A stretch of 64,000 bases of DNA from Daejeonella oryzae DSM 19973 (GTDB lineage: Bacteria; Bacteroidota; Bacteroidia; Sphingobacteriales; Sphingobacteriaceae). The notes under the pieces were generated by a model. That model worked only from the letters and a program-made list of their open reading frames with translations. It made no database searches and was not told the DNA's origin. The position numbers and the translations under genes were made by a program. Shown piece after piece: positions 54,725 to 63,606 of the stretch (position 1 is its first letter; the number at the start of each line of letters is the position of its first letter). The DNA is taken from contig NZ_KE383964.1 in assembly GCF_000422945.1 (NCBI RefSeq), forward strand, positions 186,001 to 250,000, read 5' to 3'.

Positions 54725-55753
54725 ATGAACAAAACCGGATCTTTCAGAAACTGGAAATATTTCTTTATCCTATTTCCGGTAGTATTGCTGGTATTTGGAA
54801 ACCTGATGGGTGGATGGTATACACTCATCAATTTTATTTTTTCTTTTGTTGGCTTAGGGATTGCAGAATTAATATTGCCTGAAGACAAATCGAATGATGA
54901 TATTTCAGAAGATAATCTACCCGATGTTTTATTAATCCTTTGCGTTGTTGCGCAAATTGTATCCATCTCCAGTCTTGTATTTGGAATTGCATCTGGTCGC
55001 ATAACCGGTTTTTATCTATTTTCTGCTGCACTCTCCACCGGAAGCTCTTCCGGTACATTAGCCATTGTTGTTGCGCATGAACTGATTCATCACAAGGAAA
55101 AATGGTGGAATTTTTTGGGGAGATTTTTATTGTTCAGTGTATTTAATCCGTACTTCTATGTACATCATTTAAAAATTCATCATAAACATGTTGGAACAGA
55201 TGCAGATCCTGTTACGGCCAGATATGGTGAAACGTATTATCATTATCTCGTCCGCTCAATTGCGGGGCAGGTTAAGCAATCTTTACAATCCGAAAAACAA
55301 CGATGTAATAAAAAGGGATATCTGCCTTACGGCTTTCATAATTATTTTATTGCTTGTCTTGCAGGATATAGTGCCTTTCTTTTATTCATTGGCATTTTTT
55401 TTGGATTTGAGGTTTCCACAGCATTGATTCTTCAGGCTGTATTTGCCAATTTATTGCTGGAGTACACCAATTACATTGAGCACTACGGCCTGAGCAGATT
55501 AAGTAAAGAACGGGTAAATGAGCAGCACTCCTGGCAAAGTGATAAGGTAATAAGCCGTTTTTTTCTGATCGATCTGAGCCGGCATGCCGATCATCATTAT
55601 CATGCTTCCAAGCCATTTAACCAGCTGCTGTCGCATGCTAATAGTCCGGTATTACCCGGCGGATATGCCAGCATGTTTCTGCCTGCTTTAATTCCACCGC
55701 TTTGGTTTAAACTGGTTAATAATCGAATTCCTACAAGAAAATTAGAAATCTGA
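54725..55753 (+). CDS. AlkB-like membrane di-iron hydroxylase (alkane 1-monooxygenase family)
   Basis: This 342-residue integral membrane protein has the histidine boxes of the alkane hydroxylase/fatty-acid desaturase superfamily: VAHELIHHKEKWWN, HHLKIHHKHVGT, and SRHADHHYHASKPF near the C-terminus, plus the TNYIEHYGLSR segment diagnostic of AlkB rather than desaturases. Four to six hydrophobic helices surround them. The family oxidises the terminal carbon of alkanes or related chains with O2 and a rubredoxin as electron donor; no rubredoxin gene is adjacent. Its final stop lies 3 bp from the convergent ogt gene. Many Bacteroidota homologues are uncharacterised, so the substrate (alkane, fatty acid or lipid) is open. 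Confidence 0.85.
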   Translation: MNKTGSFRNWKYFFILFPVVLLVFGNLMGGWYTLINFIFSFVGLGIAELILPEDKSNDDISEDNLPDVLLILCVVAQIVSISSLVFGIASGRITGFYLFSAALSTGSSSGTLAIVVAHELIHHKEKWWNFLGRFLLFSVFNPYFYVHHLKIHHKHVGTDADPVTARYGETYYHYLVRSIAGQVKQSLQSEKQRCNKKGYLPYGFHNYFIACLAGYSAFLLFIGIFFGFEVSTALILQAVFANLLLEYTNYIEHYGLSRLSKERVNEQHSWQSDKVISRFFLIDLSRHADHHYHASKPFNQLLSHANSPVLPGGYASMFLPALIPPLWFKLVNNRIPTRKLEI

Positions 55754-55756
55754 TTT

Positions 55757-56236
55757 TTAAAGTATCAGAAAAGACTGGCCGCTTTGTGTGGTCATGGCTT
55801 CATGGTTCAGCAGCCACTTTTTTCTCCACAAACCTCCGGCATAACCTACCAGATCGCCATTACTGCCAATTACCCGGTGGCAAGGAATAAGGATCATTAA
55901 ATTGTTTTTTCCGTTTGCCGCCGCAATCGCTCTGATTGCTAAAGGATGATGCATTTTTTTAGAAAGTGCAGCATAGCTAATGGGTTTCCCGGCAGGAATA
56001 CTCAATAAAGCTTTCCATACATTCTGCTGAAAGTCTGTTCCGGGCTGTTCGAATGGAAAATCAAATTCGGTTCTTTTGGATGCAAAGTATTCGGATAATT
56101 GACTTATAGCCATTTCAGTCAGCTCGTTTGAATTCTCCTCAGAAATTTCTTCGGCAAATCCGATATAACAAACGGCACTTTCATTGGCTTTAACAAAAAT
56201 CTTCCCGATAGGAGAGTCTAATGATGAACAAAACAT
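55757..56236 (-). CDS. ogt: Methylated-DNA--[protein]-cysteine S-methyltransferase
   Basis: This 159-residue DNA-repair protein removes methyl groups from O6-methylguanine in a single-use reaction. The active-site motif IPCHRVIGSNG carries the acceptor Cys, preceded by the helix-turn-helix region GKPISYAALSKKMHHP and IRAIAAANGKN, and followed by VGYAGGLWRKKWLLNHE. The N-terminal ~70 residues (SPIGKIFVKANESAVCYIGF) fit the Ogt type without an Ada sensor domain. The ORF converges with the AlkB-like gene (3 bp apart). Its TATATTTG box ends 5 nt before the ATG. Confidence 0.95.
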   Translation of the reverse strand: MFCSSLDSPIGKIFVKANESAVCYIGFAEEISEENSNELTEMAISQLSEYFASKRTEFDFPFEQPGTDFQQNVWKALLSIPAGKPISYAALSKKMHHPLAIRAIAAANGKNNLMILIPCHRVIGSNGDLVGYAGGLWRKKWLLNHEAMTTQSGQSFLIL

Positions 56237-56241
56237 ACAGC

Positions 56242-56249
56242 CAAATATA
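56242..56249 (-). promoter_or_regulatory. -7 promoter box (TATATTTG) of ogt
   Basis: On the minus strand TATATTTG matches TAnnTTTG and ends 5 nt before the ogt ATG at 56236, predicting a leaderless transcript. Confidence 0.55.
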
Positions 56250-56321
56250 CAAGCTGAAATTACTTAAATGGCATTGAGGTTCCAATCCGTAAAGGATATC
56301 GGCAAACTCAGATTCAAACTA

Positions 56322-56329
56322 TATATTTG
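56322..56329 (+). promoter_or_regulatory. -7 promoter box (TATATTTG) of ccmB
   Basis: TATATTTG matches TAnnTTTG and ends 6 nt before the ATG at 56336. It overlaps the in-frame TTG at 56327, so that upstream codon cannot be the start if this box is used. Confidence 0.55.
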
Positions 56330-56335
56330 TGGCCA

Positions 56336-56995
56336 ATGAATTTACTAAACCAGGTTAAATTTTTGATCCGCAAAGAAATTGTGCTCGAATGGCGTTCAAA
56401 ATATGCTTTTAACGGCATATTGCTCTATGTGGTTTCTACAGTATTTGTTTGCTTTCTGGCATTTAAATCCATTCAGCCAATTACCTGGAATGCTTTGTTT
56501 TGGATTATCATGTTATTTGCTTCTGTTAATGCCATAACCAAAAGTTTTGTGCAGGAGAACCGAGGAAGGCAATTGTACTATTATACTATTGCAAGTCCGC
56601 AGGCTATTATCATTTCTAAAATAATTTACAATATCCTGCTGATGCTTTTATTGTCAGTAATTGCTCTTGCATTTTATTCGCTCGTTTTTAAAAACCCGGT
56701 GGGCGACCCTTTATTTTATTTCATATCGGTCTTACTAGGAAGTATAAGTTTTGCTACTGTTTTTACGATGATTTCGGGGATTGCTTCCAAAGCTCATAAC
56801 AGCGGTGCGCTGATGGCAATTCTTAGTTTCCCGGTCATTATTCCGTTATTAATAGTATTGATCAAATTATCTAAGAATGCAATGGATGGATTAGATCGTT
56901 CAGTTTCAATGGATGAGATCGGAGTTCTGGGTGGAATTAACGTAATTGTGATTGCCGTATCACTAATTCTTTTTCCTTATTTATGGCGAGAATAA
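56336..56995 (+). CDS. ccmB: Haem exporter membrane subunit CcmB
   Basis: This 219-residue inner-membrane subunit belongs to the CcmAB transporter that drives release of haem-CcmE in system I cytochrome c maturation. The conserved N-terminus LIRKEIVLEWRSKYAFNG, the NAITKSFVQENRGRQLYYY loop and six hydrophobic helices match CcmB, as does the FPVIIPLLIVLIKLS segment near helix 5. I place the start at ATG 56336, supported by the promoter box. It heads a plus-strand group of ccmB, ccmC, ccmD, then gdhA, ccmE and ccmF. The ATPase gene ccmA is not in the window. Confidence 0.9.
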   Translation: MNLLNQVKFLIRKEIVLEWRSKYAFNGILLYVVSTVFVCFLAFKSIQPITWNALFWIIMLFASVNAITKSFVQENRGRQLYYYTIASPQAIIISKIIYNILLMLLLSVIALAFYSLVFKNPVGDPLFYFISVLLGSISFATVFTMISGIASKAHNSGALMAILSFPVIIPLLIVLIKLSKNAMDGLDRSVSMDEIGVLGGINVIVIAVSLILFPYLWRE

Positions 56996-57093
56996 ATTTG
57001 TTCGATTTAGAATGTTGAGAATTAGGGGTTTATTTAAGAGATTTCAGGCCATTTAAATTTAATCCGCTTGCTGCGTACTTATTGATATTTCAT

Positions 57094-57101
57094 TACCTTT
57101 G
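57094..57101 (+). promoter_or_regulatory. -7 promoter box (TACCTTTG) of ccmC
   Basis: TACCTTTG matches TAnnTTTG and lies 11 nt before the ccmC ATG at 57113. A TTG at 57068-57070 could serve as the -33 element with 23-nt spacing. Confidence 0.55.
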
Positions 57102-57112
57102 GCCCATAAATC

Positions 57113-57784
57113 ATGCTATCTATGACTAAAAACTGGTGGAAAATTATAGCCTCAGTTCTTGTTCTCTACTCCATTATTGGAGGGTTATTAATTGAAGTTC
57201 CAAGCTTGCCTATTCTTCATGAGAGCATCCGTAATTTATATTTTCATGTTCCGATGTGGTTTACCATGATCATATTGTATTTGGTATCTGTAATTTACAG
57301 TATCAAGTATTTGAGTTCGGGGAATGAAAATGATGATCTTTTAGCCGTAGAAAGCGTTAATGCAGGTATTATTTTTGGATTTTTAGGTTTACTAACAGGG
57401 ATGATCTGGGCTAATTATACCTGGGGAGATCCATGGCCTAATGACCCGAAATTAAACAGTGCAGCCATTAGCACCTTGATGTATATGGCTTATCTCGTAT
57501 TAAGAAATTCTCTGGAGGAAGAACAAAAAAGGGCTCGTATATCTGCCATATATAATATTTTCGCCTTTCCGGTGATGATTGTTCTCTTGTTCATATTACC
57601 AAGAATGACAGATTCCCTGCATCCCGGTAACGGAGGTAATCCCGGTTTTGGTGGATATGATCTGGATGACAATATGCGTTGGGTTTTTTATCCGGCCTGC
57701 CTGGGCTGGATTATGTTGGGAGTGTGGATTGCAACTTTACGTTACCGTATTCGTAAATTAGAAAACAGTCAGCTTGATAGTTGA
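57113..57784 (+). CDS. ccmC: Cytochrome c maturation protein CcmC
   Basis: This 223-residue six-helix membrane protein of the haem-handling family passes haem to CcmE. It shows IRNLYFHVPMWFTM (first conserved His), GLLTGMIWANYTWGDPWPNDPK, the family's tryptophan-rich haem signature, and a later His/Pro region before YPACLGWIMLGVWIATLRYR. It lies 117 bp after ccmB with its own -7 box and is followed 79 bp later by a ccmD-like gene. Two in-frame starts (ATG at 57113 and 57122) are possible; I used the first. Confidence 0.92.
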   Translation: MLSMTKNWWKIIASVLVLYSIIGGLLIEVPSLPILHESIRNLYFHVPMWFTMIILYLVSVIYSIKYLSSGNENDDLLAVESVNAGIIFGFLGLLTGMIWANYTWGDPWPNDPKLNSAAISTLMYMAYLVLRNSLEEEQKRARISAIYNIFAFPVMIVLLFILPRMTDSLHPGNGGNPGFGGYDLDDNMRWVFYPACLGWIMLGVWIATLRYRIRKLENSQLDS

Positions 57785-57863
57785 TTTTTGCTAACCTTTA
57801 TCGCCGCCAATTTAAATCATCAAAAGCTTTGTAAAGCATATCAATATTTATAAAATTAGTTGA

Positions 57864-58079
57864 ATGAAGAAATCAGTATTCCTTTTCTTAACAATAATTG
57901 TGCTTGCACAAACTGTATTAGCACAAAATTCTGGAGCAGTTGAAATGGCTGATACTATGCGTGACTCCGGTAAAATTTACGTGGTAGTTGCTGTAATCAG
58001 CATTATTTTTATTGGAATTGTAGCCTATTTATTCAGTATCGATAAAAGAGTAAAAAAAGTTGAAAAGGGAAATGGATAG
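57864..58079 (+). CDS. ccmD: CcmD-like small membrane protein
   Basis: This 71-residue protein has a cleavable-looking signal peptide (KKSVFLFLTIIVLAQTVLAQ), a short polar segment and one membrane helix (about residues 39-59: YVVVAVISIIFIGIVAYLF), then the basic tail DKRVKKVEKGNG. The one-helix-plus-basic-tail pattern and its position just after ccmC identify it as the Bacteroidota CcmD type, which stabilises the CcmABC-CcmE complex. It is longer than proteobacterial CcmD because of the signal peptide. A hairpin at 58117 follows. Confidence 0.78.
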   Translation: MKKSVFLFLTIIVLAQTVLAQNSGAVEMADTMRDSGKIYVVVAVISIIFIGIVAYLFSIDKRVKKVEKGNG

Positions 58080-58116
58080 AATAATCAAGGTTTAAAGGTA
58101 TTTAAATCTGGATTTT

Positions 58117-58162
58117 AATGAAAAAACCGGGAGTGTAACACATACACTAAGATTTTTTCATT
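58117..58162 (+). terminator. Hairpin after ccmD, probable terminator
   Basis: A 10-bp stem AATGAAAAAA/TTTTTTCATT (58117-58126 with 58153-58162) encloses an inner 5-bp stem AGTGT/ACACT (58132-58136 with 58144-58148). The T-rich right arm could end transcription before gdhA. Confidence 0.55.
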
Positions 58163-58235
58163 TGCAGGAATCCTTTTTTTTAACTCAAATTTGCGTCAGA
58201 AAAACAATTAAATCTATAAACTCTAAGAAATAGTT

Positions 58236-59672
58236 ATGGCTAAGTCTACAGAAACTGCCCATTTAGAAACCAATTTTTTTGGTGATGTGTGCGAGTTCTT
58301 TGATCATGCAGCCCAGTTCACTTCGCATCCCGAAGGATTGCTGGACCAGATCAGATCATGTAACAGCGTTTACCGCTTTCGTTTCCCGATAAGAAGGGGC
58401 AACGGATTTGAGGTAATTGATGCATGGCGTGTTGAACATTCTCATCATAAATCGCCTACAAAAGGTGGTATCCGTTACAGTGATATGGTGAATGAGGATG
58501 AAGTAATGGCTTTGGCCGCCCTTATGAGCTATAAGTGTGCTATTGTAAATGTTCCTTTTGGTGGTGCAAAAGGCGGTATTAAAATTAATCCTAAAAATTA
58601 TACTGTAGCCGAATTAGAAAATATTACCCGCCGTTATACGGTAGAACTGATTAAGAAAAACTTTATTGGTCCCGGTATTGACGTACCTGCGCCGGATTAT
58701 GGATCAGGCGAACGTGAAATGAGCTGGATTGCGGATACTTATCAAACCATGAACCCTGGTCAGTTAGATGCTTTGGGTTGTGTTACCGGAAAGCCATTGG
58801 CATTACACGGTATTGCCGGAAGAAGAGAAGCTACCGGACGTGGTGTTGCAATATCTATCAGGGAATGTGTAGACGTAGCTGAGGATATGATTAAATTGGG
58901 ATTAACTCCCGGTTTAGATGGAAAAAAGGTAATTGTGCAGGGATTAGGTAACGTAGGATATCATTCTGCAAAATATCTGATTGAATTTGGAGCTACGGTT
59001 GTTGGATTTTGCGAGTACGAAGGTGCAATTTATAATGAAAACGGTTTAGATCTTGATGATGTATTTAATCACCGTAAATCAACCGGATCTATCTTAGGAT
59101 TTAGCGGAGCGCAGGTAGAATTTACAAATTCATCCGAAGGTTTAGAGCAGCTATGCGATATATTGGTGCCGGCAGCATTAGAAAACCAAATCACAGAACA
59201 TAATATTGGCAACATCAAGGCAAAGATTATTGCCGAAGGTGCTAACGGTCCAACAACTCCGGCAGCAGCTGCAGCCTTTATCGAACGCGGATGTATCATC
59301 ATTCCGGATATGTACTGTAACGCCGGCGGTGTAACTGTATCTTATTTTGAGTGGTTGAAAAATCTTTCTCACGTGGCATTTGGCCGTATGGATAAGCGTT
59401 ACGAAGAAACCGCTAACCGGAATCTGGTTAATATGGTAGAAAAAACTACCGGTGTTACCTTAGATAGCGTTCAGCGTAATCTGATTATTAAAGGTGCTAC
59501 AGAATTAGAATTGGTTAATTCTGGTTTGGAAGATACCATGATTCGCTCTTACCATGAAATTCGCGAAATCAAAATGAACAATCCTAAAATAGATAGTTTA
59601 AGAACTGCTGCTTTTGTTAGTTCTATTGATAAAATCGCTGTTTCTTATATGAATATGGGAATCTGGCCCTGA
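58236..59672 (+). CDS. gdhA: Glu/Leu/Phe/Val dehydrogenase, glutamate dehydrogenase type
   Basis: This 478-residue dehydrogenase oxidatively deaminates an amino acid, most likely glutamate, with NAD(P). The N-terminal domain has [12 protein letters not shown] and the catalytic [14 protein letters not shown] motif, with [17 protein letters not shown]. The C-terminal Rossmann domain has [29 protein letters not shown] and [16 protein letters not shown]. The length exceeds the 410-450 residues of many relatives, with an extra ~30-residue N-terminal lead. It sits alone between hairpins (58117 and 59696) inside the ccm group, so it is probably transcribed on its own. Confidence 0.92.
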   Translation: MAKSTETAHLETNFFGDVCEFFDHAAQFTSHPEGLLDQIRSCNSVYRFRFPIRRGNGFEVIDAWRVEHSHHKSPTKGGIRYSDMVNEDEVMALAALMSYKCAIVNVPFGGAKGGIKINPKNYTVAELENITRRYTVELIKKNFIGPGIDVPAPDYGSGEREMSWIADTYQTMNPGQLDALGCVTGKPLALHGIAGRREATGRGVAISIRECVDVAEDMIKLGLTPGLDGKKVIVQGLGNVGYHSAKYLIEFGATVVGFCEYEGAIYNENGLDLDDVFNHRKSTGSILGFSGAQVEFTNSSEGLEQLCDILVPAALENQITEHNIGNIKAKIIAEGANGPTTPAAAAAFIERGCIIIPDMYCNAGGVTVSYFEWLKNLSHVAFGRMDKRYEETANRNLVNMVEKTTGVTLDSVQRNLIIKGATELELVNSGLEDTMIRSYHEIREIKMNNPKIDSLRTAAFVSSIDKIAVSYMNMGIWP

Positions 59673-59695
59673 TCAAATATAATTCAGAACATATT

Positions 59696-59729
59696 AAAAA
59701 GGGCAGCGGTTTATTCAGCTGCCCTTTTT
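59696..59729 (+). terminator. Rho-independent terminator of gdhA
   Basis: A 12-bp stem (59696-59707 with 59718-59729) consists of GGGCAGC/GCTGCCC flanked by five A and five T; the loop is 10 nt and TTGTTTTC follows. Confidence 0.92.
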
Positions 59730-59800
59730 GTTTTCTTATTTAGAATGGTTCTTAATAAATAACAATGTTGTTATAGTTAGGGCTAAAGTGTAGTATTTTG

Positions 59801-59808
59801 TACTTTTG
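59801..59808 (+). promoter_or_regulatory. -7 promoter box (TACTTTTG) of ccmE-ccmF
   Basis: TACTTTTG matches TAnnTTTG and lies 35 nt before the ccmE ATG. It follows the gdhA terminator, so ccmEF can be expressed apart from gdhA. Confidence 0.5.
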
Positions 59809-59843
59809 TAACCGCATAGACTAATCGTTTAAGCAAATTAAAT

Positions 59844-60254
59844 ATGAAGAAGAGCTCGATAGTAGGAATTGTAATTATTGCAATTGCTATCTGCGTTATC
59901 ATAAGCACTTATGCAGATTCCAGTACTTATGGTAACTTTACTGATGCCCGCGATACGCAATCAGAATTGCATGTGGTTGGACAGTTAAATAAAGAGAAAG
60001 AATTATTCTATAAGCCTCAGCAAGACGCTAATTATTTTGCTTTTTATATGAAAGATAATAAAGGCGGAGAATGCAAAGTTGTTTTTAATGGAACAAAACC
60101 TCAGGATTTTGAACGCTCCGAGCAAATCGTGCTAACCGGTAAAATGGTAGGAAATGAGTTTCACGCTTCTAAAATACTGATGAAGTGCCCCTCAAAATAT
60201 ACAAAAGACCAGATAGAGGTCACGGAAGCCAATGCTGTTACCGTAAAAAGTTAA
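59844..60254 (+). CDS. ccmE: Cytochrome c maturation haem chaperone CcmE
   Basis: This 136-residue protein is a membrane-anchored OB-fold haem chaperone. A single N-terminal helix (about residues 4-24) is followed by a beta-barrel domain with SELHVVGQLNKEKELFYK, YFAFYMKDNKGGECKVVFNGTKPQDFERSEQIVLTGKMV and FHASKILMKCPSKY. The last of these corresponds to the C-terminal part of CcmE. In classical CcmE haem is bound covalently by His in an HxxxY motif; here the equivalent place reads CPSKY, so a Cys replaces the His, as in the CcmE variants known from archaea and some bacteria. It is 7 bp upstream of ccmF. Confidence 0.88.
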   Translation: MKKSSIVGIVIIAIAICVIISTYADSSTYGNFTDARDTQSELHVVGQLNKEKELFYKPQQDANYFAFYMKDNKGGECKVVFNGTKPQDFERSEQIVLTGKMVGNEFHASKILMKCPSKYTKDQIEVTEANAVTVKS

Positions 60255-60261
60255 ATTATAA

Positions 60262-62733
60262 ATGGATATACAATTTGTTGGAGAAAACCTTCTTCCTGGT
60301 AAGTTAGGTCAGTTCTTCGTTATACTTTCGTTTTGTTCTGCTCTTCTTGCAACAATCAGCTATTACTTTGCAACTGTAAATAAAAATAAAAGCCCTCTTG
60401 GAGGTGAGTTTAATTTGCTTGCCGCATCCTGGCAGCGAATTGGGCGTATTGCCTTTCTGCTAAATTTGCTGGCTATAATCGGTATAGGTTCCTGCTTATT
60501 TTATATCATTTACAACCACCTGTTTGAGTATCACTATGCATGGGCACATTCATCTAAAACACTTCCGGTTTATTATATAATATCCAGTTTTTGGGAAGGA
60601 CAGGAAGGAAGTTTTTGGCTTTGGATGTTCTGGCAGGGTGTTTTAGGAAGTGTTATTTTCTGGAAAGGTAAATCGTGGGAAGGTTCTGTGATGACTACAG
60701 TTATGTTTTCACAAACATTTCTGGCATCGATGCTTATTGGAATTGAAATTTTCGATATCCGCATCGGAAGTTCTCCATTTATTCTTTTACGCGATGCAAT
60801 TGAAGGTCCGATATTTTCACGTCCCGATTATTTAAGTCTCATTCAGGATGGAAACGGCTTAAATCCATTGCTTCAAAATTACTGGATGGTAATTCATCCT
60901 CCTACTTTATTCCTTGGTTTTGCTTCCATGATTATTCCGTTTGCATACGCAATAGCGGGTCTTTGGGAAAAACGATACAGCGAATGGGTTAAAGTTGCTT
61001 TACCCTGGGCTTTGTTCGCTGTAATGATCTTGGGAACAGGAATTATTATGGGTTCATTCTGGGCCTACGAAGCTCTTAACTTTGGTGGCTTCTGGGCATG
61101 GGATCCTGTAGAAAATGCATCGATCATTCCGTGGCTTACTTTAATTGCCGCAATACATGTTTTAATCGCTTATAAAAATTCCGGACACTCATATTTTACA
61201 GCAACTTTCCTGGTTCTGATCAGTTTTTTCATGGTGCTGTATGCTTCTTTTTTAACCCGAAGCGGAATTTTAGGTGAAACTTCTGTTCATGCTTTTACGG
61301 ATCTTGGAATGTTCTGGCATTTGGTTATATACATGCTAACCTTCTTATTTCTATCTGTTGGCTTAATTATTTACCGCTGGAAAGAACTTCCGATTACTAA
61401 AAAAGATGAGGAAACTTATTCCCGTGAATTCTGGCTTTTTATTGGTGCGTTAATTCTGACTATCGCTTGTGTGCAAATCATCGCTACAACATCAATCCCT
61501 GTATTTAATGCAGTTTTCGGGACTAAAGTTGCGCCTCCGGCAGATGTTATAAAGCATTATAATAAATGGCAGGTTCCTTTTGCCATCGTTATAGCCATGA
61601 TATCTGCTTTTTCGCAGTTTTTAAAATACAAGAATACCGATATCCGAAAGTTCTTTATCAGTATTGCTGTATCATTGATTGCAGCACTAATTGTTACAGC
61701 AATTGCGGTATACATAACTAAAGTATACAATAATGCAATGTATATTTTGCTGACCTATGCATCAGTATTTTCTATTATTGCAAACGCTAAAATACTTGGC
61801 GAAGCTCTAAAAGGGAAATGGAAACTGGCTGGTTCTTCAGTTGCTCATATTGGTTTTGCCATGCTGCTTATCGGTGCGCTTGTTGCCGCTGCCACAAGTA
61901 AAACTGTTTCTATCAATAATACAGGTGGGGGCTTTGGAGATGAATTTGCTAAAAGCAATGATCCTAAAGAAAATATTCTTCTTTACAAGGATGAGCCGAT
62001 TAAAATGGATCGCTACACTGTAACTTATCGTGGCGATTCTACAGAAGGCGTGAATACATATTATCGGGTAAATTATCAGGTAATAGATGAAAAAACAGGT
62101 AAGATAAAAGAGAATTTTGATCTCTATCCAAATGCGCAGCAAAATGCGAAGATGAAACAGATCATTGCCTCACCGGATACAAGACATTATCTGTTTCATG
62201 ATATTTATACACACGTAAGCAGTGTTCCATTGAAAGAAGAAACACATGCCGATCATGAAGGACACACGGACGAAGAGAATTATGAAAAACCGGTTATTCA
62301 TGAAGTTAACGTAGGAGATACGGTTCGCTATCGCGATGGATTTATGGTTGTAAAAGCCATTAACCGAAACGCCAGCATTCAAAATATTCCGGTTGCCAGT
62401 GGCGATGTAGCTATCGGCATGCAGGTTGAAGTGAACACTGAGGGTAAAAAATATACTGCAGAGCCTGTGTATTTATTAAAAGGGGGCTCTCTGTATGATT
62501 TCGGTAAAACTGTTGAAGAAGTTGGTTTGAAAGTAAGATTTACTAATGTATATCCAGACAGAGATAAATTGGAATTACAGGTTTATCAGAAACCCAAAGT
62601 TGAAAAAACATGGATCGTGATGAAAGCCATCGAGTTTCCCTACATTAACCTGTTTTGGGGCGGTACTATAATCATGGTTGTTGGATTTTTACTTTCGATA
62701 TTTAGAAGGAACAAGGAAAATAAAACTACCTGA
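60262..62733 (+). CDS. ccmF: Cytochrome c haem lyase CcmF/CcsA-family protein
   Basis: This 823-residue polytopic membrane protein attaches haem to apocytochrome c. The haem-handling tryptophan-rich motif GGFWAWDPVENASIIPW is present, along with the preceding LNFGG, conserved His residues in IHPPTLFLGF and VHAFTDLGMFW, and ASFLTRSGILGETSVHAF. About 14-15 hydrophobic helices occupy residues 15-560, followed by a large periplasmic domain (about 570-790) and a final helix near the C-terminus. It forms a two-gene unit with ccmE. The remaining ccm partners (CcmA, CcmG, CcmH) are not in the window. Confidence 0.9.
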   Translation: MDIQFVGENLLPGKLGQFFVILSFCSALLATISYYFATVNKNKSPLGGEFNLLAASWQRIGRIAFLLNLLAIIGIGSCLFYIIYNHLFEYHYAWAHSSKTLPVYYIISSFWEGQEGSFWLWMFWQGVLGSVIFWKGKSWEGSVMTTVMFSQTFLASMLIGIEIFDIRIGSSPFILLRDAIEGPIFSRPDYLSLIQDGNGLNPLLQNYWMVIHPPTLFLGFASMIIPFAYAIAGLWEKRYSEWVKVALPWALFAVMILGTGIIMGSFWAYEALNFGGFWAWDPVENASIIPWLTLIAAIHVLIAYKNSGHSYFTATFLVLISFFMVLYASFLTRSGILGETSVHAFTDLGMFWHLVIYMLTFLFLSVGLIIYRWKELPITKKDEETYSREFWLFIGALILTIACVQIIATTSIPVFNAVFGTKVAPPADVIKHYNKWQVPFAIVIAMISAFSQFLKYKNTDIRKFFISIAVSLIAALIVTAIAVYITKVYNNAMYILLTYASVFSIIANAKILGEALKGKWKLAGSSVAHIGFAMLLIGALVAAATSKTVSINNTGGGFGDEFAKSNDPKENILLYKDEPIKMDRYTVTYRGDSTEGVNTYYRVNYQVIDEKTGKIKENFDLYPNAQQNAKMKQIIASPDTRHYLFHDIYTHVSSVPLKEETHADHEGHTDEENYEKPVIHEVNVGDTVRYRDGFMVVKAINRNASIQNIPVASGDVAIGMQVEVNTEGKKYTAEPVYLLKGGSLYDFGKTVEEVGLKVRFTNVYPDRDKLELQVYQKPKVEKTWIVMKAIEFPYINLFWGGTIIMVVGFLLSIFRRNKENKTT

Positions 62734-62802
62734 TTTTCTTAGCTGATAATTCTTAGATCCAAAAAGGATAAAGATCGGCTGGATTACTACAATATTATTA
62801 AG

Positions 62803-63573
62803 ATGAAAATTGTGCTTTTGGGAAGTGGAAATGTGGCCACACATCTGGGTCGCTCATTTAAAATGGCCGGTCAGGATATAGTGCAGGTTTACAGCCGCGA
62901 ATTAGAAAATGCTTATCATCTTGCAGATTCATTAGCTGCCGAGGCGGTAGAAAAACTGGAAGACATTACCTCCACTGCTGACTTATATATTATTGCGGTA
63001 AAAGATGATGCTATCCGTGAAGTTGCCGCCGGTCTTTCATTAACAGATCAGCTGGTAATTCATACGTCCGGAACTACAGATATGAATATTCTGGATGGAA
63101 TATCTGACAGAATTGGAGTTTTTTATCCATTGCAAACTTTTTCTAAATCAAAGGCTGTTGATTTCAGACAAATTCCAATAGCTATAGAAGGAAATACGGA
63201 AGAAGTAACTTCAACTCTAAAGGGAATAGCAGACCGCTTGTCAGAAAAAGTGATCGAGTTAAATTCATTGGAAAGAAGAACATTGCACATCGCTGCTGTA
63301 TTTGCCTCAAATTTCAGCAACCACATGTATGCACTTGCCTCCAGGTTGTTGAAAACTCAAAATCTCAGTTTCGATGTGCTAAGACCATTAATTTTAGAAA
63401 CTGCATTAAAGGTGCAAACCAACGATCCGGCAGATATGCAAACCGGTCCGGCTGTTCGTAAAGACTACAATACACTTGAAAAGCAAAAAGAATTATTGCT
63501 TCAGGATGAATCAACTCTTGAATTGTATGAGAAAATAAGTCAGAGTATCATCAATTATGATAAGCAGGGCTAA
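62803..63573 (+). CDS. Rossmann-like/DUF2520 oxidoreductase
   Basis: This 256-residue protein has an N-terminal NAD(P)-binding domain (VLLGSGNVATHLGRSF with the GxGxxA fingerprint; DLYIIAVKDDAI; VIHTSGTTDM) and a C-terminal helical DUF2520 domain (RRTLHIAAVFASNFSNHMYALASRLL, TGPAVRKDYNTLEKQ). The fold resembles pyrroline-5-carboxylate and ketopantoate reductases. The substrate is not known to me. It follows ccmF after 69 bp and precedes the ferredoxin gene by 33 bp, so it may be co-transcribed with neither. Confidence 0.85.
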   Translation: MKIVLLGSGNVATHLGRSFKMAGQDIVQVYSRELENAYHLADSLAAEAVEKLEDITSTADLYIIAVKDDAIREVAAGLSLTDQLVIHTSGTTDMNILDGISDRIGVFYPLQTFSKSKAVDFRQIPIAIEGNTEEVTSTLKGIADRLSEKVIELNSLERRTLHIAAVFASNFSNHMYALASRLLKTQNLSFDVLRPLILETALKVQTNDPADMQTGPAVRKDYNTLEKQKELLLQDESTLELYEKISQSIINYDKQG

Positions 63574-63591
63574 CGACCCCGTTAAATTTGT

Positions 63592-63599
63592 TAATTTTG
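63592..63599 (+). promoter_or_regulatory. -7 promoter box (TAATTTTG) of the ferredoxin gene
   Basis: TAATTTTG matches TAnnTTTG and ends 7 nt before the ATG at 63607, predicting a very short or absent leader. Confidence 0.55.
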
Positions 63600-63606
63600 C
63601 GGCATA

